A stretch of DNA of 64,000 bases from Sindora glabra (GCA_020226215.1 CM035234.1:48425275-48489274), one strand, 5' to 3'; positions 48,540 to 61,450 are shown, counted from the stretch's first letter. A program made the numbers and translations. The notes: a model not told the origin generated them from the letters alone.

Positions 48540-49445
48540 TGCTAATCATTTGGGTTATGAGTAATGACATGACCAAACCTTTAAAAGCACTATAGTCCTT
48601 AATCAAGCTTCTAGCCATACCTATATGGTACTCACATGTACTATTTAGGTTTTACCAATGGGGGTATAGAGGTTCCAAAGCTTTTACTGGATAAGGTGAA
48701 GTAGGATGAGATGTAAAGTTTTGCATTGGATATTCTAAGGTTTGGAAAAGGTTTATTAGTTTTCATAAGTCAATTTTGATACTGGTTTAGGTAAGTACAT
48801 GGCTTTTAGGTAGTGTTTGAGTAGTTAGTTAATTTTATTGAAAAGCATGTGGATAATTAGGATAAGGTCTCGGAGAAAGACTAGGTGGATAATATAGTGA
48901 TGGGAGATTGCTAATTTGGTGTTGAGATAAAATATGATTAGGATAATTTGGAGTTTAATATTGTATAGTTAAGTTTTTGGGGTAAGGCAAATTAGAGAGA
49001 TGAAGATTTTATGATGTTCACATCCCCTTCTTTCTTCTTTAATGTGAAATTCTTCTTTTCTTTATTTGAAGATTATAGAATAACTTCATGAACTAAAGAT
49101 TCAACTCTTTCTTTAACTTTAATGATGTTAGCAAAATAATTGAATAGACAATTTGCCATTAATTGAATATATGGAGCCATTAGTCTTTTTAGAAAGTAAG
49201 TGCATATTTCATGTCTAACTAGGGGAAGTTTTATTTGAGTAGCTTTTACCTTCTATACTTAAGCATATTCTTTGAAAGATCCATCATCTTCCTTATATAT
49301 TTCATATAATCTTCTTTTATGGGTGCAATTTCTAGATTGAAACCATATTAGGTAAGAAATGCATCATACAAAATCTAGCCAACATTGAATCTTGGAGTGA
49401 TTAAGTTGGAGATACCATTGTAATCCTGGAAAAATTAAAATTTCA
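48540..49445 (-). pseudogene. Gag relic of a Tat/Ogre-like gypsy element
   Basis: Combining frames on the minus strand gives the retrotransposon gag domain in correct order: LQWYLQLNHSKIQCW (near 49430), YGFNLEIAP (near 49330), EDDGSFKEYA (near 49280), LMAPYIQLM and VKERVE (49100-49190). Further left is the region that in Tat/Ogre gags carries the histidine-cysteine motif (CEYHIG...DYSAFKGLV, about 48580-48650), with Cys replaced by Tyr. Multiple stops and shifts. Confidence 0.7.
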
Positions 49446-49825
49446 TGGAAGAATTGAATAAAAAACTTCTTATCATTAGACCAAACACTATTTGGACATA
49501 GTATGTAGTTAAATGATAGATAGGACCCTCAATTCCACTATACATAGAGAAATTAGGAATCATGAATTTGACTCACAAATAAACAAAAGTGCAAAACCAC
49601 ATAAAAAAATTAGGATTAAAACGTGCACAATAACACAATTATGTAGAAATAAAATTACAGACACTAGAATTGATGAAAAACAGTGATCAAACTTAAGTTT
49701 AACCATAAAATTAACAAGAAACAATAAGTCTAACATAAGAATAGCAAAACTAGATTAGAAAAACTAGAAATGAAGAAAATTAAACAAAATAGCAAAGATA
49801 TGATAGAACCTAAAAATTAGGAAAC

Positions 49826-49841
49826 CTTTGTTTTGATACCA
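49826..49841 (-). other. Probable primer-binding site of the Tat-like relic
   Basis: The minus strand reads TGGTATCAAAACAAAG two bases after an LTR-like CATATCA end, about 380 bp upstream of the gag relic. This is the expected layout of LTR, PBS and gag. Confidence 0.55.
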
Positions 49842-49843
49842 AA

Positions 49844-50590
49844 TGATATGAACTTTATTGTTGAATCATCCTAAAATTTAGAGACCAAATGAACAAAATA
49901 AGGATAGTTAAGCCATGCTTTAGAATAGAGAAGAAAGAAAGTGATAAGTGAAAAAGAATCATGGCATAAATGATGTTGATCCTTTGATAAGTAAGAATTG
50001 ATGTCACAAAGCATGAATTTCCTTTGATAAATTTGAAGTTCTTATTAGAACCATGAAAAAGAAAAGATCACATGGAGTTTTCAAATTTCAATTTGCTAAA
50101 AGTTATAATAATAAAGAACAACCTTCTTCAAATAGGTTTAAAAAGTTAAAAGTCAACTAAGAATTAAACTGGGCTTTAAAAAGGTTTGTTAGGCCTATCC
50201 TAGGATGCAAATTAAACCATTAACATTATTTTAAAAAGATGCAAAAATAATGGGCCAAAATACATAAATAAAATATAAGGCCCAAAATGACTTAAATTCT
50301 ATAAAACAAAATCAACAACTAATTGGGTGTGCATATAGATTGCTTGTATTAAACTCTAGTACTTGAATACTATGGAAAAACCTTTAGTATTTGAATAGTA
50401 TTAAGTTAAAACAAATTCAAGGCCTAGTAGTTAAGTATAGTATTTGATTGCTCATTTGTAACTGATGAAGGCCAAAATGCACATGAACGAAGCTCCTTTA
50501 ATCTTGATTCTTTTTACATTTTAGCTCCTTGCATTAATCCTTAAAGTGTCTTTTTTCCTCCTTTAGCTTTAACTTTTGTCATTGGACCAT
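49844..50590 (-). repeat. Probable 5' LTR of the Tat-like relic
   Basis: The inner end TGATATGAAC is set by the adjacent PBS. The outer end is not resolved; it lies before the copia relic that begins near 50650. No second copy was found to the left, so the 3' LTR may be deleted. Confidence 0.45.
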
Positions 50591-50649
50591 CCAATTTATG
50601 TAGGTGCTTTTTTCCACTCCTTGAGATCACATTATTAATGTTTGAAAAA

Positions 50650-52050
50650 GTAAAGAACTATAACTTGAAAGGACTTAAGATGATTTAGGTACCAAAAATA
50701 ACATAGAAGTTCTTTATAGGCAAACTTAATAATTAATGTTAGAAAAGACTATTGGTTCCTTAAGAGTGGTTGCTTAAAGCACATGATAAGAGATTTAAGA
50801 AATTTCATCTATTTCAAATCAATTCAAGGAGGAAATTAAGTCTTTGGTGATGAAACAAGATGTAAAATTATTGGGATTGATAAGATTGGTATTGATTCTT
50901 CATCTCATCTCAATAATATTAGGATAGTGGAAGGTCTTAAACACAATCTATTGAGTATAAGTTAATTTAGTGATAAAAGATATAGAGTTATATTTGAGTC
51001 CTCTCATTGTTATATGTAAAGGATCTCCAATAACAAAGTATCTTTTATAGGCTAAAGAATAGATAACATTTATGCTATCTCCTTAGAGGATATTCCTATA
51101 AAGGAAGCTAAATGTTTTGTTTTAGAAAGTGATCAAAGTTAGCTTTAGCATTGAAGGTTAGGCCTTTTTAACATACATATTATTTCAAACCTTTTAAAAA
51201 ATAATTTAATTTAAAACCTTTTTAATATCAACTTTGAGAAAAATCACATATGTAATACTTGTTAATAAGGGAAACAAATAAAATCTTCTTTTCAATCTAA
51301 AAATGTTGCTTCTACTTCAAAACCTTTAGAGTTATTGCATATGGATCTTTTTAATCTTACCAAGACCTAAAACTTTAGAGGTAAAAGATATGGCCTAGTT
51401 ATTGTTCATGATTTCTTAAGATATACTTAGGTGCTTTTTCTAACTCATAAAGACGAGACTTTCAATAAATTTGAAAGGTTTTGCAAGAAGATTCAAAATA
51501 AGAAAGGTGTGTGCATATCAAGCATTAGTAATAGTCATCGTGTAAAATTTGAAAGCCATCTTTTTGAAGATTATTGTGAAGAAAATGGTATTAGCTATAA
51601 TTTTTCATGTACTAGAACTTCTTAACAAAATAAGTAGTTAAAAAGAAAAATAGAACTTTAATTGATATAGCTAGAATTATGCTTTGTGAAAATAATCTTT
51701 CAAAATATTTTTGGGTAGAAGCCACAAACATTTTATGCTATATCATAAATAGATGCTTGATACATTCCATCTTAAGAAAGACTCCATATGAGCTATGAAA
51801 TGGAAGAAAACCCAATATAGACTACTTTCATGCATTTGGATGTAGATGTTATATCTTGAATAATCGGAAAGATCAAATAGCATAATTTAATTCAAGATAT
51901 GATGAAGGCTTCTTCTTAGGTTACTTTATTATAAGCGAAGCTTATAAAGTTTATAAAATGAAGAACTCTTGTGATAGAAAAATCTATGCATGTTATGTTT
52001 GATGAGAACAATGATGCTCAAATAAGTAAGCATTCAATTTAATCAAAGAG
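50650..52050 (+). pseudogene. Copia-3 relic: protease and integrase
   Basis: Plus-strand copia fragment. It has a degraded protease motif (YWFLKSGCLKHM near 50750), LKHNLLSI (50940), a GAG-pre-integrase segment (LWH-RLGLFNIH...ICNTC near 51130-51260) and PLELLHMDLFN (51330). The integrase core follows (51431-51625 open) and then LIDIARIMLCENNLSKYFWVEA, TPYEL, NIDYFHAFGCRCYILN and GFFLGY to about 52050. It lacks RT and LTRs. It is of a different copia type from Copia-1 and Copia-2 and lies in the opposite orientation. Confidence 0.85.
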
Positions 52051-55000
52051 AAAGAATATTAAGAACTATTTTATATAAGTTGCAAGAACAAAATGTAAAA
52101 TAACTATATATATGTGTGTGTGTGTGTAGAAATTTTTTATTTATGGTGTAGATCTCACCTAAGTATTAGCATATATAATTTTATCTTAATAATATTTGGT
52201 ATGCATTAGATAAGATAAATTAACTTGATTAAGCTATTTTGACAAGCGTAAGATAAACTTATAATCTTTTTTAGATATAAAATGAATTAATAAGATAATA
52301 AGAGAAGTTTTTTCTCTCCACTGCCTTTGATTTTGAATGGCAATGTTGTGAAATAAAGTGGGAAGTGATTAATGAAGAACAACAAACTATAGGCTAGTTG
52401 TAGGAATGGAAGCCACTAAACTTGAGTTTGAGAGAATGATTGATGAATAAGAAAGAGGTTGGTGATGGTGATTTATGTTAAATAAGTTGAAGAGATAAGA
52501 TAGTGGAGGAGGAAGAAGAATGATGGCGTAAGCTTGTGGGGTGAGGGACTATGGAAAAAAATAAAAAAAGTAAACAAGGTTTGTGGAAAAAGGGAATGGC
52601 TAGAGAGCAAGTTGAAATTAAAAGGAAAATGACTGCAAGTGTTTTGAATAATGCTGTTAAATGGATCTATCTAGACTATTTGCAGATTGGCCATAAGTGG
52701 GTTGGATTGAGGCTAGTCCTAAAAAATTATGGACTCCCATTTAAGGAGTTCAAGTAATAGTATTTATGGACGTGAACTTGTGGACTATATTTGCAAGCTC
52801 TTCATTTTTAAAAAAATTAATTTTAAGATTTAAAAATTAATTTTAAGTCTAAAATAACAATTATAAACTCAAATATCACACATATAATACATTCTTAATC
52901 AGTGCCAACAATTCAATAATAAATAAATTGTAATAAAAGTTTATTAACTTTAAAATGATTAATTTAAAAAGACAATATTAACTTAAAACTGATTTATTTA
53001 AGTTGGGTTGGGTTGAAAGATAATGAATTAAGTTTGGGATCAAGTATTGGATTAAATAAGTGCAACTTTGTATAGTGTATTAGTTTAGTTTAAAGGTGAA
53101 AATGAAAAAAAATTTTATGGATCTGTCCAATTCAATCCCTGCAACCTATGGACCGGACTGCTTTAGGTCCATATTTAAATGGACCTATATTTTATTGGTC
53201 CTAGTTTACATTTTTTTTTTTTTTTGTAGATTTTCAAACCCCTCTACTAACCCAAGTCCATTTTAATGGCTCTACTTCTAGAGCACCAAAATGGAAAAGA
53301 ATAAGGAAAATAATAATAATAAGGAAAATAAAAAAGTTAATAAAATGGGAAAACTATAGCTATTTTTCCAAGTAGATTTTTTTAATATTACGTATGTTAT
53401 GCTTTATTAAAACTCCAATTTAAAGGATTTCTCTCCCGCCTAAGGCTTCAATGCAGAATAACTTATCCCAATCCTCTTTCTGGGCATATGATAACAAATA
53501 ATTCATAGTATAACTTCATATTATGATCTTTTTATACAATTGTGAATCAAATTTTGTCGAAAATAGATTTTTTTAATATTATCTATCTTATACTATATAT
53601 TATGCTAGATTATAACTTGTGTGATGTAAGGGTTGTGATTTTACTTTACCAAAAGTTAATACTATAATAAATGTATTAATTGATAATTTTATGTTATTAA
53701 TAATGTAAGATCAAGTATGCTTAATAAGAAATATATAAAATTATATTTATATTAACTAGTTTATAAGTTTTAAAATGCTTCATTGAATATAATATTAGTT
53801 GATATTGGAATTATTAATCACCTTGTTATGAATTAGCATAGTTACAAATATTTTTATTTATTAATTAAGAGGTATTATATTGTGAATTAATTTAAGAAAT
53901 ATCATTAACCTACTTATCATAAATATATCTTTCCAACTATCTTTAAAGAAAAGGAGTTATTTGAGAAATAATAATTGATGTTACACTTATATGAAATCAA
54001 AATTTTTTGTACACTTCATTAAAAATTATATCAATATTGATATTTGAATTATCATTTATATTACTATAAATTAATGCTTTTAGTCATTCTTTACTTATTA
54101 CTTTATGAAGACAATAACATATATTTAGTTGAATATGAAAAAATATAGGTCTTCTCTTGAAAATTACTTTAATTTTAAATTGTGGATTTTATAAATATAA
54201 AAATTATATTGTTATTTACAAAATTAGAATTTTATCAAAATTAATTCTAATTTATGTATGATATCCTCCATTTTGTTTTATTTGTTATTTTAGATAATTT
54301 TTTTATTATTTATCTTTAGAAAGTCAAAAATAAAATTATTAACTTTTTTCCCAATTTTGCTCTTAATATCTTAATAAATAATTAATCACTTTACATATTG
54401 ATTATTGATTTTTTTAGTAAATAATAAATCTGTAAATTAAAATTCTTTTCTCCTAAAATTGATTAATAATTGCCCTCTTTAATTCTTACACATTTATTTT
54501 AATGATAGATAAAAATAAATGGAGGTGTAAATAATTAGAAAATTTTCATATAAATACTTTATTTATATTAAGTATTAAATAATTATATTGAAATAATTAA
54601 AATTAAAATGTCATATTATGTATCCTACTTGTAAAATTCATGACATATTTAACACTAACGAACTTTGAAAAATTTCCCTAAGAAAATATGTTTCAATCAT
54701 TAATTAGTATGTGCAAATTACTAATTTTTCTACAAGAAAAAAATTATGACTTGACCATTTACATAGTTTAATCAACTTTTTTTTTACCAATTATCAATTT
54801 TAAACCTAATTCAATTTGTTAGTTAAAATTTTTAGCTTTTAATTTAATCATAATTATTAATGCAAATTAAATGTGATTATGATTAGAGAGATTATAAAAA
54901 TATAATAAATGAGAGAAATAAATTAGGGAGGTTTTTTTTCTCAATTTCATATAAATTATTATATATAAATAGGAGATTCAATCCCTTATATTGATTGCAC

Positions 55001-57059
55001 AAATGTGACTCACCACGATGTAATATCTACTTACTTAAAATTTGATTCTATGAGTGTAGCTTACTGTAATATAATATTTATTAAGAAGAAATAACAAATT
55101 GACATATAATGAGTTATGAAAATAACACTTATCATAATAAGAGATAAGAAATATCATGACTAAACTTTATATTAATTAGGTGTGAATTACTAATAATCTT
55201 TATATGATAAAGAGATTCTACAAACGAGTCTTACTTGTTTGATTGCAATTTGTAAACTATTAGTAATTAATTGGGTGTGAATTACCTTCATGAAAGTAAA
55301 AATAAAGAAATACAGGTCAAGTTATTATCAGAGTAAATATTAACTTTTATTTCCAAAGCACTCACTATAGTAAAAAATATCACTAGCGGCGAATTTTTAG
55401 TTTTTTTAATACTAAAAATTTTGACTTACTTCTTTCATATCCTGCTTCCGCAAAACATCAAAAAATTAATTGAAAGCAACGAGAAATAATGCTCTTATGA
55501 TGTATTAGCGTGTCACTTGATCGTAATTATTGAATATTCTAATAAAATATATTTAATTTTTTTATGTATCTTACTGGGAATACCTTTATTCATGCTTGCA
55601 GAAAAAAAAAAACTCTTTTAGTGTAATAATGATTACATAACAAACTTTCTCACTGAAAGATATTTTGAAAATATGATTTAAAATAGGACAGATGACAGTT
55701 TTTAGAAGAAATTCTAAAATGTTGCCACTAGAATATTATAAAAATGACCAACCAGATAGACTGTTATGCTAACTCCCAGTATTAGTTATATATATATAAA
55801 TATGAAATTAAATACTTGGATGTTTATGTAGTTTTTGGTTAATTTCTTAAAAATTATAATCAAAGTTTATATTCCTTTTACCCAACGAGTTTTTCCTTTT
55901 ATAATTTAAAAAAGAAGTTCAATTGAAATGTCTAATAAGGATTGTGAAATTTGTGATGCTAAATTGATTAATATTTCATGAAGGTCACTTTTAAAATTAG
56001 TATAATTTTAAATTATAACTTTAAAGGTACGTAGGAGTGATTGAATTAAAAGGATGAAAGTATTAAATTGCATAGAAATAGTCAACAAAAAGGAAAGAAA
56101 AAAAAGAGGATAGGGTCAATATACTGTAAGTAACAAAATTTAAACATGTATACAACAATTAGAAAGTTTTAAGCGAGTGGATACTCTAGCCACCTCGTGA
56201 AGCGTAATTGCAAAATCTAAGAAAAATAATGTAATTGTAGTTGCAAATCATAATATATAATGCATGTGACATACATATGTATGTATGTAAGGTGGTATGC
56301 GAAGTTCCATCTCGTAAGAAATTGAGTATTTCATTATTAAATTGTCTTATTTTGATTTTTAAAACAAAAATTAAAATTCAAGATACAAATCTTAATATAT
56401 TGAATATAATCCAATCTCTTTAAAAGTTAAACTTTCCATAACATTATCCTATCTAACAAAACTTTGCAATATATATAAAAGATAGAACATTACTTTATTT
56501 TAAGAGGTGGAGCTTTTTATATATTACCATATCTTACAAGATTTTGGAATATATATATATATATATTGAAAACTTGTTTTTCCTATGAATTGGAAGCGTG
56601 TAAGCCCAATAGAGCCTTCTCCCTAACCATAATCGAATTAATGAGGTTTGAATATTTGTCTATTGTGTCATAAGGCTAGATTACTACCTCACTGGAAAAT
56701 AAAAAGAATTAAAACTGTGTTTAAAATATTTAAATCAAATTCTATATAAGAAATAATATGATAATTGATGAATATGTAACATTTGATAGAATAGGGGACA
56801 TTATGTGAATGAAGGAATCCCAAACTACTTACAAAAAGTTAATCCCAAAATGTTAATACAAAACCAATACTCAATTCACCAAGGTTTTTATCATAATTTT
56901 AAAATGTCATGCTGTCATCCTTCAAGATTTTTCAATGGATTCCCATGTGAGAATTCAAGTTCTTTAGAAGATTTCCAACTATCATCCGTAAAATAAATTG
57001 TCCCTTTCATGTCATAATTACCATTTGAGTAGCTTCTCTCTGTTCTTCATCAACAAATC
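52051..57059. other. AT-rich non-coding stretch
   Basis: No convincing gene. A (GT)n run lies at about 52112-52127. A CACTATAGTAAAAAATATCA word at 55373, followed by CTAGCGGCG, looks like a DNA-transposon end without a visible partner. A loose duplication of about 90 bp (CATAACATTATCCTATCTAA / ATATTACCATATCTTAC) lies at 56435-56560. Confidence 0.45.
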
Positions 57060-57720
57060 ATTGTGAAATAAACTATATATTAAGAAATTGTCACAAGCTT
57101 TTTCTCCACAATTATTCTATTCTTCCCTAGATGCCATTAATACAGACAGAAGGACCTATTGTTAAACTTTGTCTTAGATTTGGCATTCTAGATTCTTTTC
57201 CCTTCTTTCTCTAGCTTTTCAGTTTTCCAGTGCTCTTTAAAAAATTTCCAATTCTTTTCAAAATGATCAGAGTTGCTTTATTGTTATATGCATCTTATAT
57301 TTTGGAGGATATTTAAGGATTGCAACATGAAACATAAGCTTAATATTAGCATTAAATTCATCAGTTCCAAAATACATATCCTTTTTCAATTTGGATTTAA
57401 TAATCTTAATTGGATTCAACTTTAGAATTATGGAACTCAATCCAGAGCTTTTATTGAAATCCTTCCTATAGGATGTTCCATCATCAGCTTGTTCGATTTT
57501 TTTGTACACTAAAATTTCTTATAGCTATTAATTTTGAAACTTGATTCTTTCTCTTATAACTTTCCTTCCTCTGACTCAAAATCAGAAATGCTTTTGAAAT
57601 TTTCATAATTGATTTCTGCTACTGCTGAGAGAGAGAATTGTGAACTCAGAAAATATAGAATGAATTATTCTTCTTTTATTGCTTGAACAATGCATATCTG
57701 TAAGCTCCATTGTTGGAGTT
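57060..57720 (-). pseudogene. Broken paralogue of the small gene at 59689-60003
   Basis: The start (ATG at 57720, MELTDMHCSSNKRR) aligns with MEFSVTYFSSNKKR of the neighbour. An extra segment and a frameshift follow. A second matching block is at about 57545-57600 (SISDFESEEGKL against SVSDSMLDKGKL). The 3' block at about 57080-57190 matches the neighbour at DNA level (AAATTGTCACAA...CTAGATGC). Between the last two blocks lies unrelated sequence with an open frame of 80 codons (57509-57267) that I do not recognise. A TATA-like CATTATAAATTT lies upstream at about 57842-57852. Confidence 0.55.
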
Positions 57721-58891
57721 TGACTCTTCGTAGAGAGAGAAATTTGGTGTGCTATATATGAAATTTCAAATTTTATTGCCCTTGATGAAAACTATGAAGA
57801 TTGAAGAAAGAGAGATGAAGGTTGTGAGTGAAAACTGTGGGGAAATTTATAATGATCGTAAGAGTGATTCCTAAGAAAGCATACCAGCAATGAAGAGGAA
57901 TAGAATAGGAAATTACAATACCAACCACAACATTTGAAATTTAAAAATATTTTATTACCAAAAAAAATTAGGTTAAATTTGTTGTATAGTATTTGCTAAA
58001 TTTCAAGTTTTTCTATGAGTGACGTGATATGTGTGAAAGCAAAAAAAGAAGGTTCGGTTCTAATTTTAAAATCATTCATAAATAGCCGTATGTAAATTAT
58101 GTCTGTGCCAGTATAAATGTTTGAACATGTGATTAATTTGTTATTGGAATAAATGTTAATTATTATTTCTAAACCACGTTATCCACGGATGAATAAAGTG
58201 TTATAGTCAACTATTAGATAATAGTTCTAAATAAGAACAAATTCAATTTTTTTAAAAATCAATTATTCCATCTTATAGTAGGACTAGAAATATTTTTCAC
58301 TCTCTTCAGTTCATAAGTTCAATTTTCATTTTTTCTTTTTTGGAAAATTAAGGTGATCCAGTATTTCATAATAAGTAGTTTTTATGGGTCTCAATTGGAT
58401 TTTAAGTCCAACTAGAAGATTATTTCAACTTGATTCCCTTTGTAACAAAAAAAAGTAAGAATTTTCACTTGCAGTAAATAAAAAAATTTTAATTGATTTT
58501 TTATAATGTAGAAATGCATGCAAGCGTAATATATATTGTAAAATAACTGTTTTAACTAATGGTTGCTTAAATTTAAATCCTTTTAATAATATATTTAACA
58601 AAAGCAACAGGAAATGCTATTACTTACTGATATCTAAATAACATATATATTACATCATTGATACTTTGGTCATATATTACATCATTGATACTTTGGTCAT
58701 ATTAAAAAAAATGATATCTAAATATTGTACTAGTCTAATAGTGTGTCTGTGAGATGGCATGAGAACAATTCCACGATCATAAGTGACCGAGTGTGAACAA
58801 ATATTAAAAACTATGTTAATATCATGGTTTTATTTATTTTGTTGAAAAGTATTTTTTATAAAAAAATATCAATCATATATTTACTAATGGA
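57721..58891. other. Spacer between the two paralogues
   Basis: The first ~140 bases are the promoter and leader of the broken paralogue. The rest is AT-rich with no gene seen. Confidence 0.45.
58648..58700. repeat. Two-copy 26-bp tandem repeat
   Basis: TATTACATCATTGATACTTT (plus GGTCAT) occurs twice with a 27-bp period and no differences, so it is a recent slippage or duplication. Confidence 0.9.
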
Positions 58892-59697
58892 ATGGAGGAG
58901 TGATATACCATTTGTATTAGTGATTATAAAAAAAAATATATTTAAAGGCTTGATAATGTTGAAAAGTAATTTTCTTGTTAAATGGAAGAATTCACTTTTC
59001 TCAAAGTTTTTATATTTAACATTAAATAAATAAGATACTTTCTTGTGTCTTAATATTTTATAATTAGCAAAAAAAAAAATTATTTGTCCAAACAAACGGA
59101 GTCAATATAAATCAATTATCGATTCAATCATATTTATCAACTTTGCTAAGAGTAAAACAATTGATGCTATTCTGCACATGCTGATCGATTATAAATATTA
59201 AAAATTTGTATAGCATTCCTTTGTTATGAAATAAATTTTAACAAGGTGCTATTGCATGTACATGATTATAGGGTGTGCATAATCATCGTACACTAAAAAC
59301 AATCATGTATGCTTGCATACTTTGTTTACCTAGGAGTGATATGTCATGTGTATAAATAATTAAAAAAAGTGATATCTAAAGGTCTAATATTAAATAAATA
59401 AAATAATCTTTTACATCTTAATATTTTATAATTATATCCAGTAGAAAATATTACTTGTCCAGACAAACGGAGCCGGTATAAATCGATTATTGATTCAATC
59501 ATATTTATCGACTTTGCTATGAGTAAAATAATTGATATTCATGCTAATCGATCGAAAATATTAAAATTTTGTATAGCATTCATTTGCGATAAAATACACT
59601 GTAATAAGGTGCTTTCGCATGTACATGGTTGCCGGGTGTACATAATCGTCACACACTAAAACCAACCATGTATGCTCACATACTTTGTTTACTTAGG
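58892..59697. repeat. Two-copy direct repeat, period about 365-370 bp
   Basis: Shared blocks are: GGAGTGATAT (58894, 59333); TTGTCCA-ACAAACGGAG (59084, 59455) followed by TATAAATC-ATTAT-GATTCAATC; and GCATGTACATG...TTTGTTTAC-TAGGAG (59253-59335, 59618-59699). Many differences are transitions. The second copy ends inside the last codons of the gene at 59689-60003. Confidence 0.85.
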
Positions 59698-60003
59698 AGG
59701 ATCGTGTTCTCCGTATGTAAGTATCGAAAAATTGTCACAAACCTCTTCTTCACCACTATTCTCTTCTACCTTAGATGCTATTAATCTAACAGCTGCTTTT
59801 GTTGAACGTTGTGTGAGCTTTATTGAAGGCTTTGCCTGCTTCTTCTTCTTAATTTGCATTCTGGAATCTTTCTCTTCTTGCTTGCTTGCTTTCTTATACT
59901 CTAGCTTTCCTTTATCCAGCATAGAATCAGAAACGCTTCCACAAGATTCAGTTTGAATCTCTCTCTTCTTGTTGCTTGAAAAGTATGTGACTGAAAACTC
60001 CAT
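59689..60003 (-). CDS. Unrecognised small lysine-rich protein (104 aa)
   Basis: A single open frame from the ATG at 60003 (MEFSVTYFSSNKKR). The protein is hydrophilic and rich in Lys, Glu and Ser, with a basic run (MQIKKKKQAKPS) that could be a nuclear localisation signal. An acidic patch (VEENSGEEEVCDNF) lies near the C-terminus. There is no signal peptide or membrane segment and I recognise no family. Support for a real gene: a paralogous copy exists 2.3 kb away with similar start and promoter sequence, and a TATA box lies 100 bases upstream. The last residues (DPPK, stop) lie in or next to the repeated segment 58892-59697, so the original C-terminus may have been lost. It could be a first exon only. 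Confidence 0.5.
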   Translation of the reverse strand: MEFSVTYFSSNKKREIQTESCGSVSDSMLDKGKLEYKKASKQEEKDSRMQIKKKKQAKPSIKLTQRSTKAAVRLIASKVEENSGEEEVCDNFSILTYGEHDPPK

Positions 60004-60100
60004 TGATGAAATTAAAACTTGAAAGATTGATACAAGAAAGTGAAGATATGACGGTGATAAATGAGAGTAGCGTGCAATGTTGAGAACTGGATGTTTGGGA

Positions 60101-60110
60101 ATTTATAGCG
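60101..60110 (-). promoter_or_regulatory. TATA box of the small gene
   Basis: The minus strand reads CGCTATAAAT about 100 bases before the ATG, in an otherwise G/C-richer leader. The paralogue has a comparable ATTATAAATT at the corresponding place. Confidence 0.5.
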
Positions 60111-61450
60111 TAGAAGGGGCGTAACAGTTGTTTGATTACAAAAGAGGATTTTGGTAAAATTCAATTTTACCTATTAATATTACAATATCCATAAAAAAGA
60201 AAGGAGAACTTGGATTGAAAATGATAAAAATTCGTGCAACTTTATAACTTTCCTAAAAATAATATTTATGTTAAAAAAATAAATAGCAAATTATATTAAA
60301 TTCCATTTTTATATATTTATTTCCAAACGATTAGTGTGTGATATTTTTATATAGAATATTTGGTAAAATTCAACCTTTCCTTTGATTAATATGATATTTG
60401 TGAAAAAGAAAGATCTGAAAAAGTGGAGAATAAGACTCAATAATTGATTATGGGCTTCTCATAATTAATTATATTTTAATTACCTCCAAGAAAATAAGAA
60501 TTAAAAATTAGGTAATATAAGTTGATATGTTAAGAATAAATGTGAACTTTTTTATTTCCGTAAAATATATGCCATCCAAACAAAAATAAATTATTATAAG
60601 CTTAAAATATACATAATCCTTTTTATTATGTCGCATGTTTCAAAAATTCCTTGTGCAATTAAACATTTAAACTATACTAGGTAGAAAATCTTCCTTTTGT
60701 ATCTCTTCATCCAAATTTGAAAGGAAAGAGAGAGTTTTTGCTATCGTATTTTTTTAATGCATTTAGTTATATAAAAACTAATTTTGCAAATATATTTTGT
60801 GTCCAAAACTTATTTTAAATTAAAAATTGAAAATAATAATTTTTACTTTAAAAAATTATATTTAAATATTATCCAATATAAAATATTAATTCCTAATAAT
60901 TTTTTCAACTTAATTATTCATAATCAAAATTAATTTTTTATAAAAATAATTCTAAATAATATTTCATCTTTTACTTTATTTTGTTACATCTTGTGCACTT
61001 TTCCTTTTTATAGATACATTTTGTATAAAATTATTTTCCTAATAATTAATACATGCAACCTATAATCGCAACTATATAATTATATGTTGTTGAGATGATT
61101 TTGATAGAGCTTGTAGGTCAGGAGGAATTGAATTGCTTTTAAAACTTATATTGTAATAATTTTTGAAAATTAAATTCTTTCAATTTTTTTGAAAAACCGT
61201 GATTGATTTTTCATAAAATACACAAATACTTCTTTGAAAACTACTTTTAAGGTTGTGTGTACATATTTTTGTGCAAAAGGAAAAAGTTTAAATTTGAATG
61301 AAAGTTAAAACACCACTTACAAAAAAAAATGATTAGAAAATATAAAAGAGAAGAAAAGAAGAGATGCAAATTTCTTATAGAGTTTTAATGATTCAAAAGG
61401 AATGTCTTTTGAGTTTAATCCTCTTTTTTTATTCTACCAATTATCACTTA
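60111..61450. other. AT-rich non-coding stretch
   Basis: No gene or named repeat recognised. Confidence 0.5.

Noticed and set aside
52551..52757. 68-codon plus-strand frame beginning MEKNKKSKQGLWKKG
   Set aside because: It has no recognisable family, no nearby promoter signal and no paralogue; AT-rich context makes a chance frame likely.
57267..57509. 80-codon minus-strand frame inside the broken paralogue
   Set aside because: It corresponds to the segment absent from the open paralogue and has no homologue I recognise, so it is treated as inserted non-coding sequence.
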